Source: a virus. Taken from it: 64,000 nt of DNA. The stretch spans positions 165,657 through 229,656 of IMG/VR virus record IMGVR_UViG_3300048672_001051; one strand, given 5' to 3'. The position numbers and the translations under genes were made by a program. Shown piece after piece: positions 42,844 to 51,124 of the stretch. Positions within the stretch are counted from its first letter, which is position 1. The number at the start of each line of letters is the position of its first letter. Under the pieces are notes generated by a model. That model was not told the DNA's origin. It saw only the letters and a program-made list of their open reading frames with translations, and did not search any database.

Positions 42844-43089
42844 TTACTGAGGAAATCGGTTTGTACGTCTACGGCGTCTTACAACTGTAGGTACGATAAC
42901 TTTTACGATGTCGTGCTTACAGCGCATGTAGTGGTGTTGACCACTCCACATATAGGAACGAGTAGTTCCATCATCAAACGACAACTTGATCGGATACCAT
43001 GGGATATCATGAGCAGTTACGCCAGTCACAATCAATGTTCGATCATCTTTTGTGACAACTGCATGCCCTACAGCTATGCTTTCTAACAT
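42844..43089 (-). CDS. small SH3-like beta protein, unknown function
   Basis: 81 aa from MLESIAVGHA; AGGTG upstream. Beta-rich (LIVTGVTAHDIPWYPIKLSF), with an Arg-rich end (VVRRRRRTNR). Possible nucleic-acid binder by charge. Confidence 0.45.
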   Translation of the reverse strand: MLESIAVGHAVVTKDDRTLIVTGVTAHDIPWYPIKLSFDDGTTRSYMWSGQHHYMRCKHDIVKVIVPTVVRRRRRTNRFPQ

Positions 43090-43192
43090 AGTATTCACCT
43101 GTTCAAAAGGTTTAGGATTGAAAAACTGTTAACAGTTTATTGACTTATTAAGGTCACATGGATATAGGTTTCATTGTATCATCCTCATTACA

Positions 43193-43210
43193 GACCATTT
43201 TGCTTTTAAG
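43193..43210 (-). promoter_or_regulatory. repeated promoter-like motif, copy 5
   Basis: Full-length match including the distal CCTCATTACA part; about 100 bp upstream of the 81-aa gene. Confidence 0.65.
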
Positions 43211-43227
43211 ATCAATAGGTTAGCAAT

Positions 43228-43488
43228 TCAACGCCACTTATCAATCATGTTAATCAAATCAGTCTGACCACCATTGATGCGAATAAGTCTTGGGTGACTA
43301 CGATACAATTGATGGGCTGTGTGTGAACAAAACTTCACACACAGAATAACTACATCATAAGCACCTTTCTGAAGCTTAGATTGGTTGTCTTGCTGAGTTA
43401 CCCAAGTAAACTTCACTTTGCTACCAAACTTACGTGTTAGATCGTTTGCAGCTTTAGCTCTAACACCAATCACAAGAATGTGTTTCAT
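43228..43488 (-). CDS. DUF2325-like small Rossmann protein
   Basis: 86 aa, SD GGAGG. One alpha/beta unit: I-L-V-I-G-V first strand, then F-T-W, D-V-V-I-L-C and a conserved C-S-H at about 54-56, then G-G-Q. This order resembles DUF2325 proteins, often found near defence or stress genes. Function unclear. Confidence 0.5.
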   Translation of the reverse strand: MKHILVIGVRAKAANDLTRKFGSKVKFTWVTQQDNQSKLQKGAYDVVILCVKFCSHTAHQLYRSHPRLIRINGGQTDLINMIDKWR

Positions 43489-43533
43489 AATCCCTCCATA
43501 CGGGGCCGTAGAAGCCCCGTAGAGCGACGTTAG

Positions 43534-43734
43534 TTAAGGGTGTAGACGTTGGTCCCATTCTGCAGTCTTGAGGGCTTCTTGAGCCTCTTCTGCGGTTTTC
43601 CAGTATTGTACGGATTCACGGCTAATAGGCTCACCTTCATGTTCAGTGCCTAAAAAGAAACCGTTATGACTCTTACACACTTTAAGTGGTAAGCGCATGT
43701 TTACGTATTGCAACGCAAGAATACCAATTGCCAT
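43534..43734 (-). CDS. small protein with membrane-leaning N-terminus
   Basis: 66 aa from the ATG at 43734, which has GGAG 8 nt upstream. A longer in-frame TTG start (43782) would complete a membrane helix, so the start is uncertain. Confidence 0.4.
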   Translation of the reverse strand: MAIGILALQYVNMRLPLKVCKSHNGFFLGTEHEGEPISRESVQYWKTAEEAQEALKTAEWDQRLHP

Positions 43735-43985
43735 AAGAACTGCTCCAAGAGTCCATGTTAAAAAAGAATACAACAATAACAATAGTCAGTTTACCGTCAT
43801 GACTAAGACCTACAGTATTATCATAAGGAGATTCCTTTAAGATGATGGTTGAAGTTGAGCCCATTGTTCTGTATTAGGTATGGGATTATCAAATCCGTGA
43901 AGATTTGAAAGCCTAAATTCACATTGCAATAATTCACATTAGCATGCGTATATATAACCAGTACATATACGCATTGTAATATAAA

Positions 43986-44513
43986 TTAATGATACTTCAT
44001 TACAATAAAGGGATAGTCTTTACGTTTGGCCTTACCAGCCCATAAAGAGTCCCCAATAGCTGATTCAACACCGATATCTGGTACCAGTGTTTCATCAACA
44101 ACAATGAAGAAACGATCATCACCTTGTTCAGTATTGAAGTCATACTCTGCATGCAATGTAGCACCCACAGAGGTAACAACATATACATCGTATTTCTTCA
44201 ACTCTTCAACACAGAACTCGAGCAACTCCCAACGAAGGGCGCCATATACTGTATGTTTGCTCCAACGATAGGTATAGTCTCGTGTTTTTTCATACGCATC
44301 TTCAGCACTCACGCCATACATGCCAGAAGGAACTGGATAACGTTTATCACCAGAGTGTTTAGGCCATTTCTTCATAACTTTAGCCAATAACTTGCCCATA
44401 TTTCCTCCGTGGCAAGTTATTGTTTCAGCAACTAAGTTACAGATTCCACTCTTTTTGTCAGGCCTGCGTTTAACATAGACTAAGCTCTCGCTTAATTCAT
44501 TTACAATATCCAT
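43986..44513 (-). CDS. unknown protein
   Basis: 175 aa, SD AGGAG. Basic helical N-terminus with Lys/Trp-rich segment and an alpha/beta C-terminus ending in WAGKAKRKDYPFIVM. Not recognised. Confidence 0.5.
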   Translation of the reverse strand: MDIVNELSESLVYVKRRPDKKSGICNLVAETITCHGGNMGKLLAKVMKKWPKHSGDKRYPVPSGMYGVSAEDAYEKTRDYTYRWSKHTVYGALRWELLEFCVEELKKYDVYVVTSVGATLHAEYDFNTEQGDDRFFIVVDETLVPDIGVESAIGDSLWAGKAKRKDYPFIVMKYH

Positions 44514-44523
44514 AACAATACTC

Positions 44524-44733
44524 CTATGGCAGATGAGGGACTACGATTGAACCTTTGTGAACATCTTTAAGGATATTCACAGCTTCATCCAGTGTGTGAA
44601 TATTAGCTTTGTGCTGATAATATTCTTCACCACCTTCATGTACAACAATAGTGAATCGACCACCTTGCCACAGGACAGTGGATTGTTCAACCCAAGCTAA
44701 GATGCAAGGTCTTACCGCTATTGATTCAAACAT
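44524..44733 (-). CDS. unknown small protein
   Basis: 69 aa, SD GGAG; beta-rich opening then a helix. MFESIAVRPCI resembles the MLESIAVGHA start at 43089, hinting at a distant relation. Confidence 0.45.
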   Translation of the reverse strand: MFESIAVRPCILAWVEQSTVLWQGGRFTIVVHEGGEEYYQHKANIHTLDEAVNILKDVHKGSIVVPHLP

Positions 44734-44980
44734 TACTTTGCTCCAAGTGGTAGTGCATGTTTTCTAACAACATTGCACATTGAGACTCAGTAAGCTCAGG
44801 TTTAGCTTGGATGATGCGATGTTGACCGTTGCTCAAGTGTATTGCGATAGTCGCTAAACGCCGACCATCTTCGTAAATTGTGCCTGGAGTGTATTCCAGA
44901 GCAACAACATGTTGTGAAACAGGGCGCCAATAGAGCTGATCCTTGGCAAACTGCTTAAGCTCAATAATGAAATTGGACAT
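44726..44980 (-). CDS. unknown small protein
   Basis: 84 aa, SD GAGG. Helix, then beta strands (VVALEYTPGTIYEDGRRLATIAIHL), then helix. Overlaps the next gene's start by 8 nt. Confidence 0.5.
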   Translation of the reverse strand: MSNFIIELKQFAKDQLYWRPVSQHVVALEYTPGTIYEDGRRLATIAIHLSNGQHRIIQAKPELTESQCAMLLENMHYHLEQSNV

Positions 44981-44989
44981 AGTACCACC

Positions 44990-45394
44990 TCACTTGAAAA
45001 ATGATAACAAAGATTTTGGGATGTCGAGACTCTTGTGAGTGCTCAATACACTGTATAGCGAAGTATCCAGCGTGTGACCCCAGCCTGAAACAAAGTCATA
45101 TACAGCAATTTGCATACTGTATTTTTCCGCATTGATGAGGATGCCTGGACCCCCATCAGTCTCAACTACACCACGCAGTTGCTGATGTAGATATTTCAAA
45201 TCAATCTTCTTGTGCACCAATACAAGGATTGGATTCACACGGCTTGTCTTGATAAGAATACCGTACACCTCTAACGGCTGTGCCGAGTTGTCACGATCCT
45301 TAAAGCATTTAGCCTGAACATCAATAGTCAGGCGATCTGCATCTAAAAATAGTGTCGGAGGAACAGCATCAATAACAGCGTTAAATTCTTGCAT
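44990..45394 (-). CDS. unknown protein
   Basis: 134 aa from MQEFNAVID; TAGG about 9 nt upstream. Alpha/beta, with a VDAVPPTLFLDADRLTID-like opening pattern that I do not recognise as catalytic. Confidence 0.5.
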   Translation of the reverse strand: MQEFNAVIDAVPPTLFLDADRLTIDVQAKCFKDRDNSAQPLEVYGILIKTSRVNPILVLVHKKIDLKYLHQQLRGVVETDGGPGILINAEKYSMQIAVYDFVSGWGHTLDTSLYSVLSTHKSLDIPKSLLSFFK

Positions 45395-45399
45395 GACAG

Positions 45400-45525
45400 T
45401 CATCCTAAAATGAGATAGAGGGTTAATAACACACTCAGAACTATGAGTAGATTTCTGAATGTATTAAGCCGTTTTGCATGAGCATTGAGAATACGCTCAA
45501 GCTCTTTACTATAGTCGTCAGTCAT
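45400..45525 (-). CDS. 41-aa membrane peptide
   Basis: MTDDYSKELERIL onward, with a C-terminal hydrophobic helix (LLIVLSVLLTLYLILG). SD AGGAG 9 nt upstream. Transcribed from motif copy 6. Confidence 0.55.
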   Translation of the reverse strand: MTDDYSKELERILNAHAKRLNTFRNLLIVLSVLLTLYLILG

Positions 45526-45630
45526 CAGAGACTACTCCTAGTAGTTTTAAGAAAGGTTTACACCTTAAGATTATACTGGCAGGTGCTTACCAGTGAAGAC
45601 TATTATCATAGCTATTTAATCCTCATTAAA

Positions 45631-45648
45631 GACCATTTCGCTTGTGCT
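45631..45648 (-). promoter_or_regulatory. repeated promoter-like motif, copy 6 (variant)
   Basis: One base changed (TTTCGCTT) in the core; CCTCATTAAA part kept. About 105 bp upstream of the 41-aa gene. Confidence 0.5.
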
Positions 45649-45659
45649 TTTGAACACAG

Positions 45660-46100
45660 TTATTCAGTGGTCGCGTAGGCAGACGGGATTTTGCTTAAGT
45701 CAATATTAACTTCGCGGCGCGGGTTTTGACTTTGAACTAGATGCCCTGTGCTGCTAATAGCGCTAGACGCCGCTTTAGCTTGCTTAATCACTGCAATAAA
45801 CTCTTCACGAGATAGTGTAGGGATTTCGCTAAGAAAGACAGGTGAGCCGTTATGGAATACACCTTGAATTACCTTAGAGCCGCCTAAGTAGTCTTGGCTT
45901 TGGGTAATACAGGTATAAGGCCCCTTGTTATACTTGTAGACCTTAACAAAGTTACTTGAATAAATAGCAGTAACTTTACTTGATCCAGTAATACCACAGA
46001 TGTCCACTACTGCGATATTTGTATCGTCAGTAGTTAAGTCATATGTGAGTACACTGGCAAAAATAGAAGCCAAAACAACACACAGTATTAGTTTAAACAT
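45660..46100 (-). CDS. exported protein, unknown function
   Basis: 146 aa, SD GAGGAG. N-terminal signal peptide (MFKLILCVVLASIFASVLT; cleavage likely near 20-22). The mature part has two Cys that could form a disulfide. A periplasmic or virion protein is possible. Confidence 0.55.
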   Translation of the reverse strand: MFKLILCVVLASIFASVLTYDLTTDDTNIAVVDICGITGSSKVTAIYSSNFVKVYKYNKGPYTCITQSQDYLGGSKVIQGVFHNGSPVFLSEIPTLSREEFIAVIKQAKAASSAISSTGHLVQSQNPRREVNIDLSKIPSAYATTE

Positions 46101-46126
46101 GGTAAGTCTCCTCAGACTTGGTTGAA

Positions 46127-46175
46127 AGTTTATTCACATGTGGGAACTATAAAAATTCCCACAAATTAATAAACT
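46127..46175 (-). terminator. two-part intergenic hairpin
   Basis: Inner 8-bp stem TGTGGGAA/TTCCCACA inside an outer stem AGTTTATT/AATAAACT; it spans the stop of the 163-aa gene. Confidence 0.45.
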
Positions 46176-46665
46176 AAAAAGGTACTTCGAAGCCAGTGTA
46201 TTGACCTGCTTTAATAGCAGAGTCTAAATCACTGTAACGAAAATCTCTTACATGGTCGTTAGAAAATCCTTTACCAACAATCCAATAAATAGTTGGATAC
46301 GCTTGGATTAGAATTTTCTTTTCACCTGAATAGGCTTCGTATGCAAGGTATGCTTCGAAAGGCAGGTCGTACACAGTTAAGCTATTAGCTCTACGGTACT
46401 CAATAACTTCATTAAGCCTAGAGATCTCCAACACAATGCACTCTGCAGGGCTAGTCAAGTTATCAACTAGAGCATGTGACAGCATATGTATATGTTCTAA
46501 ACTACCCGAGCCCATGTACACTATCTGACCATCCTTATGTTCCATTTCATACATATCTGGAAAACAAGAAGATTCCCACTCAAGCTCACCTGCAATATCG
46601 TCGAAGTAAGCACTTGATTCACCTTCGTACATCAGGCTTATTTTAAAATCTGGATGTAAATTCAT
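46174..46665 (-). CDS. unknown protein
   Basis: 163 aa, SD AAGGAG. Acidic; mixed alpha/beta; Tyr-rich. No family. Confidence 0.5.
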   Translation of the reverse strand: MNLHPDFKISLMYEGESSAYFDDIAGELEWESSCFPDMYEMEHKDGQIVYMGSGSLEHIHMLSHALVDNLTSPAECIVLEISRLNEVIEYRRANSLTVYDLPFEAYLAYEAYSGEKKILIQAYPTIYWIVGKGFSNDHVRDFRYSDLDSAIKAGQYTGFEVPF

Positions 46666-46688
46666 AACAATGCTCCTTGGTTATAATT

Positions 46689-46716
46689 GTCGTTACTCCG
46701 GAATTAGAGTAACGAC
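46689..46716 (-). other. intergenic hairpin
   Basis: 10-bp stem GTCGTTACTC/GAGTAACGAC with an 8-nt loop, between two genes. Confidence 0.5.
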
Positions 46717-46725
46717 ATGAAAAGG

Positions 46726-47187
46726 TTAGACCGATGGTTTGTGCAAAGACTTACGAATAGTCTTTGACACCTTAATTGCATCTTTACACCGTAAAAATAA
46801 CAACCCATCAGCTAAAAGCTGTTGATAACTGGGACAACTGGGATTGACTGTTAGCGTCTTGTAAAACGCATGTTGATCCCAGATCTCTTTTTGTACCAAA
46901 TGTAACACAGGCGTATAAACCTGTTTAATGGTACTGCCAAGCACCGTGTCAACACGAATCGGTGCAATAATAGAGCCGTTACCAACATCCATAGACTCCG
47001 GCTTTGTTGGATAACATACCAAGTCGCAGTGCCAAGAGATGTTAGCCATGAGGTATTCCATTGAAGTAACCTCTGTGAACTCTTTGTGCTTGCGTGGCTT
47101 AATCCACAGCTTGTGCTGCGAGCTCATCAACCAGAGGCCTATTTGGCCTCTGTGTTTTGCGAATGATTGACGCTTAGTTGCTTTCAT
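46726..47187 (-). CDS. basic protein, unknown function
   Basis: 153 aa from MKATKRQSFA, with GGAG 7 nt upstream. Very basic opening; an alpha/beta body with several Cys. The longer frame lacks an SD. Confidence 0.5.
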   Translation of the reverse strand: MKATKRQSFAKHRGQIGLWLMSSQHKLWIKPRKHKEFTEVTSMEYLMANISWHCDLVCYPTKPESMDVGNGSIIAPIRVDTVLGSTIKQVYTPVLHLVQKEIWDQHAFYKTLTVNPSCPSYQQLLADGLLFLRCKDAIKVSKTIRKSLHKPSV

Positions 47188-47218
47188 AACAATACTCCAA
47201 AGTGCGACATTGCACACA

Positions 47219-47245
47219 TGTACGACCCATAATAAGAGTCGTACA
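47219..47245 (-). other. intergenic hairpin
   Basis: 8-bp stem TGTACGAC/GTCGTACA just after the 51-aa gene. Confidence 0.5.
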
Positions 47246-47256
47246 AGTTTGAAATG

Positions 47257-47412
47257 TCAATCTTCTTCAAGATACAAATAGTCCATTGCGCTATTGTAGT
47301 CGATAACTACAGCTGCAATTTGACCATGAGTAAATTTACCTGAGAACATCTCAAATAAATCTTCTTCACAAGCACCGTTCTCCAGTGCTTGTATTATTTC
47401 TGAAGTGTCCAT
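47257..47412 (-). CDS. 51-aa acidic protein
   Basis: MDTSEIIQALENG onward to YLYLEED; acidic helix-loop-helix. SD AAGGA 8 nt upstream. Confidence 0.55.
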   Translation of the reverse strand: MDTSEIIQALENGACEEDLFEMFSGKFTHGQIAAVVIDYNSAMDYLYLEED

Positions 47413-47427
47413 AGCGTCAGTCCTTTG

Positions 47428-47781
47428 CTAGTAGTCATCACCGTATTCGTTGTCTAGAGCCCTTCTATAACAAGGGTTACAGACTTCGTGTACTGGACCA
47501 CCACCTTCGCTAGGATCGCTGCGGAAATGAACGCGTAAGCCGCTCTTATGGCACCAATCACAAGTACCTGTAGGATTCTCATCCTCAGCCTCTTGCGCGG
47601 CCTTATAAGCGTCTACACACTCTTGACACATAGGGTGATACTCAGACCCCCAAGAGTCTGTCTCACCTACAAGAGTCAAAACCGCAGGCCGATTTTCATG
47701 CCCATCGGTGTGACATAGACTCCCCCACTGTTTTGCAACAGCAGACACTTCTATTAACATACCTGTGATATGTCTTCTCAT
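47428..47781 (-). CDS. zinc-ribbon-like protein
   Basis: 117 aa, SD AAGGAG. Cys pairs C52/C55, C74/C77 and C101/C104 suggest one or two zinc ribbons; the C-terminus is acidic. It may bind nucleic acid or protein. ATGA overlap with the upstream gene. Confidence 0.6.
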   Translation of the reverse strand: MRRHITGMLIEVSAVAKQWGSLCHTDGHENRPAVLTLVGETDSWGSEYHPMCQECVDAYKAAQEAEDENPTGTCDWCHKSGLRVHFRSDPSEGGGPVHEVCNPCYRRALDNEYGDDY

Positions 47782-47990
47782 GCCTTAACTCCTTTAGCAA
47801 TGCATTGACAAGTATTATCTAGGTTGCCACAAAACTGGCAACCAGACTCGTAGATCGCAAGATGATAATTCAACTGCAACTCGAGCACTTCAATTTCTTG
47901 AAGTGCTTTCTCCCAAGCTGGCCCACACTCTTGCGGAAGCTTTTCTGCGAGGTCTGCAATCTTGGCCTCAATTTCATATGACGGATTCAT
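47778..47990 (-). CDS. small protein with a Cys cluster
   Basis: 70 aa, SD AGGAG. Helical, then CQFCGNLDNTCQC near the end, probably a small zinc knuckle. Co-translated with the zinc-ribbon gene. Confidence 0.55.
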   Translation of the reverse strand: MNPSYEIEAKIADLAEKLPQECGPAWEKALQEIEVLELQLNYHLAIYESGCQFCGNLDNTCQCIAKGVKA

Positions 47991-48015
47991 ACTTAACTCC
48001 TAAGCGAGCTGATCC

Positions 48016-48360
48016 TCATAACAGACCATTTTGCTTTTGCTTTTGATTCGCTCCGGCGATACCAGTACAGTTATCCTGCGCTGCTTTAAGCCGCTGAATA
48101 TACACTGTTAAGTCCTGGCCGGTCTTTACGCGAACGTTATTAATAAACAAGGCGATAACACCTTGAGCGAATGAGATGCCTAGCCAGACATTAGCCTTCT
48201 TAGCCAAATAGGCTTCGTCAGAAGGTTTGATGCCAGCCGCTTCCAGCACCAAGTCAGGCGTTACGCCGCTACTAGAGGGCTCGAACGCACCGAAGAGTAT
48301 CGGCACAAAATCATTCGCGCCATACTCTTCGGTGGTATGAGAATCTGCAAAGCATACCAT
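48016..48360 (-). CDS. unknown protein whose end lies in a promoter-like motif
   Basis: 114 aa from MVCFADSHTT, SD AGGAG. Its last residues (NQKQKQNGLL) are encoded by the promoter-like motif copy 7, so coding and regulatory sequence overlap. Confidence 0.5.
   Translation of the reverse strand: MVCFADSHTTEEYGANDFVPILFGAFEPSSSGVTPDLVLEAAGIKPSDEAYLAKKANVWLGISFAQGVIALFINNVRVKTGQDLTVYIQRLKAAQDNCTGIAGANQKQKQNGLL
48024..48041 (-). promoter_or_regulatory. repeated promoter-like motif, copy 7
   Basis: Full match with two GCTTTT units, about 35 bp upstream of the 70-aa gene. Confidence 0.65.
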
Positions 48361-48370
48361 TATGGTGCTC

Positions 48371-48676
48371 CTAATAATTAACCTTGAAGTGTTTAGCTTC
48401 AAGTGCCGCAATCACATCCGCTTTGTACTGCGGATGATCTTCGGCAGAGTCACTGATGTTCACCTCTTGAGTAGTAGAGGTGAAATGATTCTGCCACGAA
48501 TCATCTGGCCACTGGGCCTGTGGATCGTTACAAGCTGAGTCGTGGCAAGATGCCGACCATAGCTCGTAGCAAGCACTGGCCACTTCGGACGGCGTACCAC
48601 CGTCCGCTATTATTACATCCAAAGCCTTCTTAGCTTTGGCATTTTGATTCTGATGGTGAGTCAGGTTAATTTTCAT
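48371..48676 (-). CDS. unknown protein
   Basis: 101 aa, SD GAGG. Polar, Asn/Gln/His-rich, with a Cys pair (CYELWSASCHD). No family. Confidence 0.5.
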   Translation of the reverse strand: MKINLTHHQNQNAKAKKALDVIIADGGTPSEVASACYELWSASCHDSACNDPQAQWPDDSWQNHFTSTTQEVNISDSAEDHPQYKADVIAALEAKHFKVNY

Positions 48677-48740
48677 GATGAATCCTCAAGAGCTTTTAGA
48701 AGGGAGCTCTTATTATAAACCCTAAAATCCGAGTGCAGCG

Positions 48741-48959
48741 TTAGTTCAGAAGAAGAAACTCTGGGTCTACTAATTCTTCGATGTAGACCTCCAAAGTTTC
48801 TTCCGCTTTATACCGGCGCACGATGTCGTGCTTGATCCCTGAAGCGACTACCAGAAAATGGTAGTCCCGCTCAAATATCAGGAATGTGCCATCGACGTTT
48901 ATGTCGATGTCGCGCGCTTTAAATGCAGCGCGCAGTTCTTGCACTTGTTGCTCGTTCAT
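48741..48959 (-). CDS. unknown small protein
   Basis: 72 aa from MNEQQVQELRAAF, SD AAGGAG. Helix then beta strands. Driven by motif copy 8. Confidence 0.5.
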   Translation of the reverse strand: MNEQQVQELRAAFKARDIDINVDGTFLIFERDYHFLVVASGIKHDIVRRYKAEETLEVYIEELVDPEFLLLN

Positions 48960-49015
48960 GTATTTTCTCCTTATTAAGATGGGCATGACCCCGAATAATA
49001 ACAAACCTCATAACA

Positions 49016-49032
49016 GACCATTTTGCTTTTGA
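49016..49032 (-). promoter_or_regulatory. repeated promoter-like motif, copy 8
   Basis: Full match, CCTCATAACA part kept; about 57 bp upstream of the 72-aa gene. Confidence 0.65.
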
Positions 49033-49111
49033 TCTTTATGGGACGCCAGTGTTTAACGGTACATTGGAAACCGATAGGTTATTATTTTCATAATAATTCC
49101 TCTTTGTTAGC

Positions 49112-49176
49112 AATCAAACATATAAGTACTATTATCAAATACTTATATGTTTGATTGAGGGTTGTGAGAAACCCTC
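49112..49176 (-). other. two consecutive intergenic hairpins
   Basis: A 17-bp perfect stem (49112-49128 with 49140-49156) and a second stem GAGGGTT/AACCCTC (49157-49176), after the 56-aa gene and before motif copy 8. Confidence 0.55.
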
Positions 49177-49182
49177 AAAATA

Positions 49183-49353
49183 TTACTTCTTCCGTCTAGG
49201 TCGCCGACCTTTCCCTGACCCCTTTTTAAGGATCAGGGTTTTAACAATACGATGCTTCCCAAGGCGCATATCACGGGAGGCATAGTACTCTCCGTTATAT
49301 TCAGCTGGCCAAATACTCCAGTCTATTCCTTTGTATTCATCGGGTCCTTCCAT
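49183..49353 (-). CDS. 56-aa basic protein
   Basis: From MEGPDEYKG; the ATG overlaps the upstream stop (TAATG). Lys/Arg-rich tail (KGSGKGRRPRRKK). Confidence 0.5.
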   Translation of the reverse strand: MEGPDEYKGIDWSIWPAEYNGEYYASRDMRLGKHRIVKTLILKKGSGKGRRPRRKK

Positions 49354-49553
49354 TACAAGGACCCCCAACCATTAGCCACAGCCCAGTCTCGAGCTGCCTC
49401 AACAGTCTGGAAAGTGTTAAAGGCTACTTTGCTGTAGCCTTTTGAGCGGAAAGGAGAGCACAAATACGTGCTCAAAATTCCTTTAACATGGAGAGTGAAT
49501 ACACCTTCACTCTCTTTCCGGACTATGAATCCGTTAAAACTCCAAGTTTCCAT
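49353..49553 (-). CDS. unknown small protein
   Basis: 66 aa from METWSFNGF, SD AAGGAG. Beta-rich with a helical end ending WGSL. Confidence 0.5.
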   Translation of the reverse strand: METWSFNGFIVRKESEGVFTLHVKGILSTYLCSPFRSKGYSKVAFNTFQTVEAARDWAVANGWGSL

Positions 49554-49732
49554 AATGAAACTCCTTAATAAGAACAGGCTCATTACACCTGTACACACTT
49601 TTGGAATGGAGAGTGTGCAAAAGAACTCCAAGGAATTATTCCACATATGGATATTATAAAACTAATACCCATAAATTGAATAACTTAAGTAGTTCTTTAT
49701 TTATACTGCCGAACTACGTGAGCAGTCTTCTT

Positions 49733-49984
49733 TTAAAGACCGAAGAGGTCTGCAATGGCATTAGCCACTGCAAGAAGGTCTTGGTCAATGCAGCTCAGGG
49801 GTGTGTCCCCTAAGCTAACGTGTCCGTCAATGACGACCCACAAATAGCGGCCTTCGTCGCCAAAGGTGACAAAGATTTCCGCCATGCCGCCAGCCTCTGC
49901 AGCTTCGACGAGTTGCTCGAAGCTTGCGACCTTTCCGTCAATCTCGACGGACTTTATCAGGCCTTGCAGTTGGTTAATATCCAT
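49733..49984 (-). CDS. acidic small protein
   Basis: 83 aa from MDINQLQGLIK, SD GGAG. Acidic alpha/beta; a protein-interaction role is possible. Confidence 0.5.
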   Translation of the reverse strand: MDINQLQGLIKSVEIDGKVASFEQLVEAAEAGGMAEIFVTFGDEGRYLWVVIDGHVSLGDTPLSCIDQDLLAVANAIADLFGL

Positions 49985-50148
49985 AATGTATTCTCCAAAA
50001 TGATGGGCATCACCCCAATGTTGACACTTTACCAATGCGGCAGGTGGTCAACGATAACCCGTATTACAATTATAAGAACCAACTAAGGATTCTCATAAGT
50101 GTAACATGTATGCAATTATACTCCCGCATACAAGGGGAGTTTCGCATG

Positions 50149-50334
50149 TTAGGGATAAACACGAACCCCTAACATGCAAGCCTTCACCTCGATCTCGCGA
50201 GGTGAAGGAGGTAATTGCGTGAACTGGGCGGGGTGGACTTCCCCCAAGACCAGTTCGACCATTGCGTCATACTCGGCCTGACGCGCGGCCTTTTCAGACT
50301 TGCGGGAAGCCTGAAAGAGATCTATGCTGAACAT
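50149..50334 (-). CDS. unknown small protein
   Basis: 61 aa, SD AGGAG, helical with charged residues. Driven by motif copy 9. Confidence 0.5.
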   Translation of the reverse strand: MFSIDLFQASRKSEKAARQAEYDAMVELVLGEVHPAQFTQLPPSPREIEVKACMLGVRVYP

Positions 50335-50370
50335 AGAGCACTCCTAAGAAAGAGGACAATCCTCACAAAA

Positions 50371-50388
50371 GACCATTTTGCTTTTGCT
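50371..50388 (-). promoter_or_regulatory. repeated promoter-like motif, copy 9
   Basis: Core with two GCTTTT units, 37 bp upstream of the 61-aa gene. Confidence 0.65.
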
Positions 50389-50541
50389 TTTGGTCTCGCG
50401 GAGGTACGAATTGGTGAGTTGGTTACAAGTTAGATTTCCCGTCTAACCAACTCACCGCACTATTGTTTCTGCTTCGGATCTTGATCTTGATCTTGATCCT
50501 AGTAGAAACAACCTACAGGGTTTGTGGCAACCCTCGTAACA
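50389..50541 (-). ncRNA. candidate small RNA between motif copies 9 and 10
   Basis: This 153-bp stretch has no SD-led ORF. It holds a 13-bp hairpin (50413-50425 with 50444-50456, GGTGAGTTGGTTA) and an 8-bp stem (50463-50470 with 50504-50511) whose loop carries three GATCAA-type units. A promoter-like motif faces it from the right, so it may be transcribed as a small RNA or long leader. Confidence 0.4.
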
Positions 50542-50558
50542 GACCATTTTGCTTTTGC
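50542..50558 (-). promoter_or_regulatory. repeated promoter-like motif, copy 10
   Basis: Core match next to the longest hexamer tract. Confidence 0.6.
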
Positions 50559-50610
50559 TTTTGCTTTGGCTTTTGCTTTTGCTTTTGCTTTTGCTTTTGC
50601 TTTTGCTTTT
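50551..50610. repeat. (GCTTTT)10 hexamer tract
   Basis: Ten tandem GCTTTT units, one reading GCTTTG, directly beside motif copy 10. Other copies have one or two units, so the unit number varies within this genome. Confidence 0.85.
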
Positions 50611-50649
50611 GCGGAGTGTAGAGAAATTCTACACTCCACCAATAACCCC

Positions 50650-51078
50650 TTAAAGGACAGTTAGATTGCACGGAATAACTGCTAACAATTTAGTCAGCTC
50701 CTCCTTATTTAGAACTGTGTCTCCATTTTTCTTCCTCCAATCATTAGCAGACCAGTACTTGACGTATTTTAGAACCATCTTAAGGTAATCTACCTCTTTA
50801 GCTGGGCCTGACAATATCAAATCGACAGGTCTAGACCTGTCTTTAATTAACCCTAACGAACTAGTTAAGGTGAGGATTGCCTTTGCAGATGGCAATCCTG
50901 TGCTAAATATTTCTAGCTGTTTATGTTTACTCATAGAGAGACCTTGGTAATCTGCCGTCAACAATACGTCTGACTTGTAAGGCACTACTACCTTTTTGTA
51001 GTCCTTGTCTTGTAGGGGTACAGACAATTCTAAATGAATTGTAACTGTGTTATCTGCAGTTTTACTTGATAAGTTCAT
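50650..51078 (-). CDS. possible RNase H-like-fold protein
   Basis: 142 aa, SD AGGA. The C-terminal half (Y-V-K-Y-W, W-R-K-K-N-G, V-L-N-K-E-E-L) has the rhythm of RNase HI C-terminal helices, but the acidic active-site residues are not evident. Tentative. Lies next to RNA polymerase-like protein 2. Confidence 0.35.
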   Translation of the reverse strand: MNLSSKTADNTVTIHLELSVPLQDKDYKKVVVPYKSDVLLTADYQGLSMSKHKQLEIFSTGLPSAKAILTLTSSLGLIKDRSRPVDLILSGPAKEVDYLKMVLKYVKYWSANDWRKKNGDTVLNKEELTKLLAVIPCNLTVL

Positions 51079-51124
51079 AATTGTATCCTAGAAGTGGGGC
51101 TGCTATTACACAGCCCCGTTGGGT

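Noticed and set aside
50551-50610. CRISPR repeat or coding repeat
   Set aside because: A 6-bp uninterrupted tandem unit without spacers; it is a simple-sequence tract.
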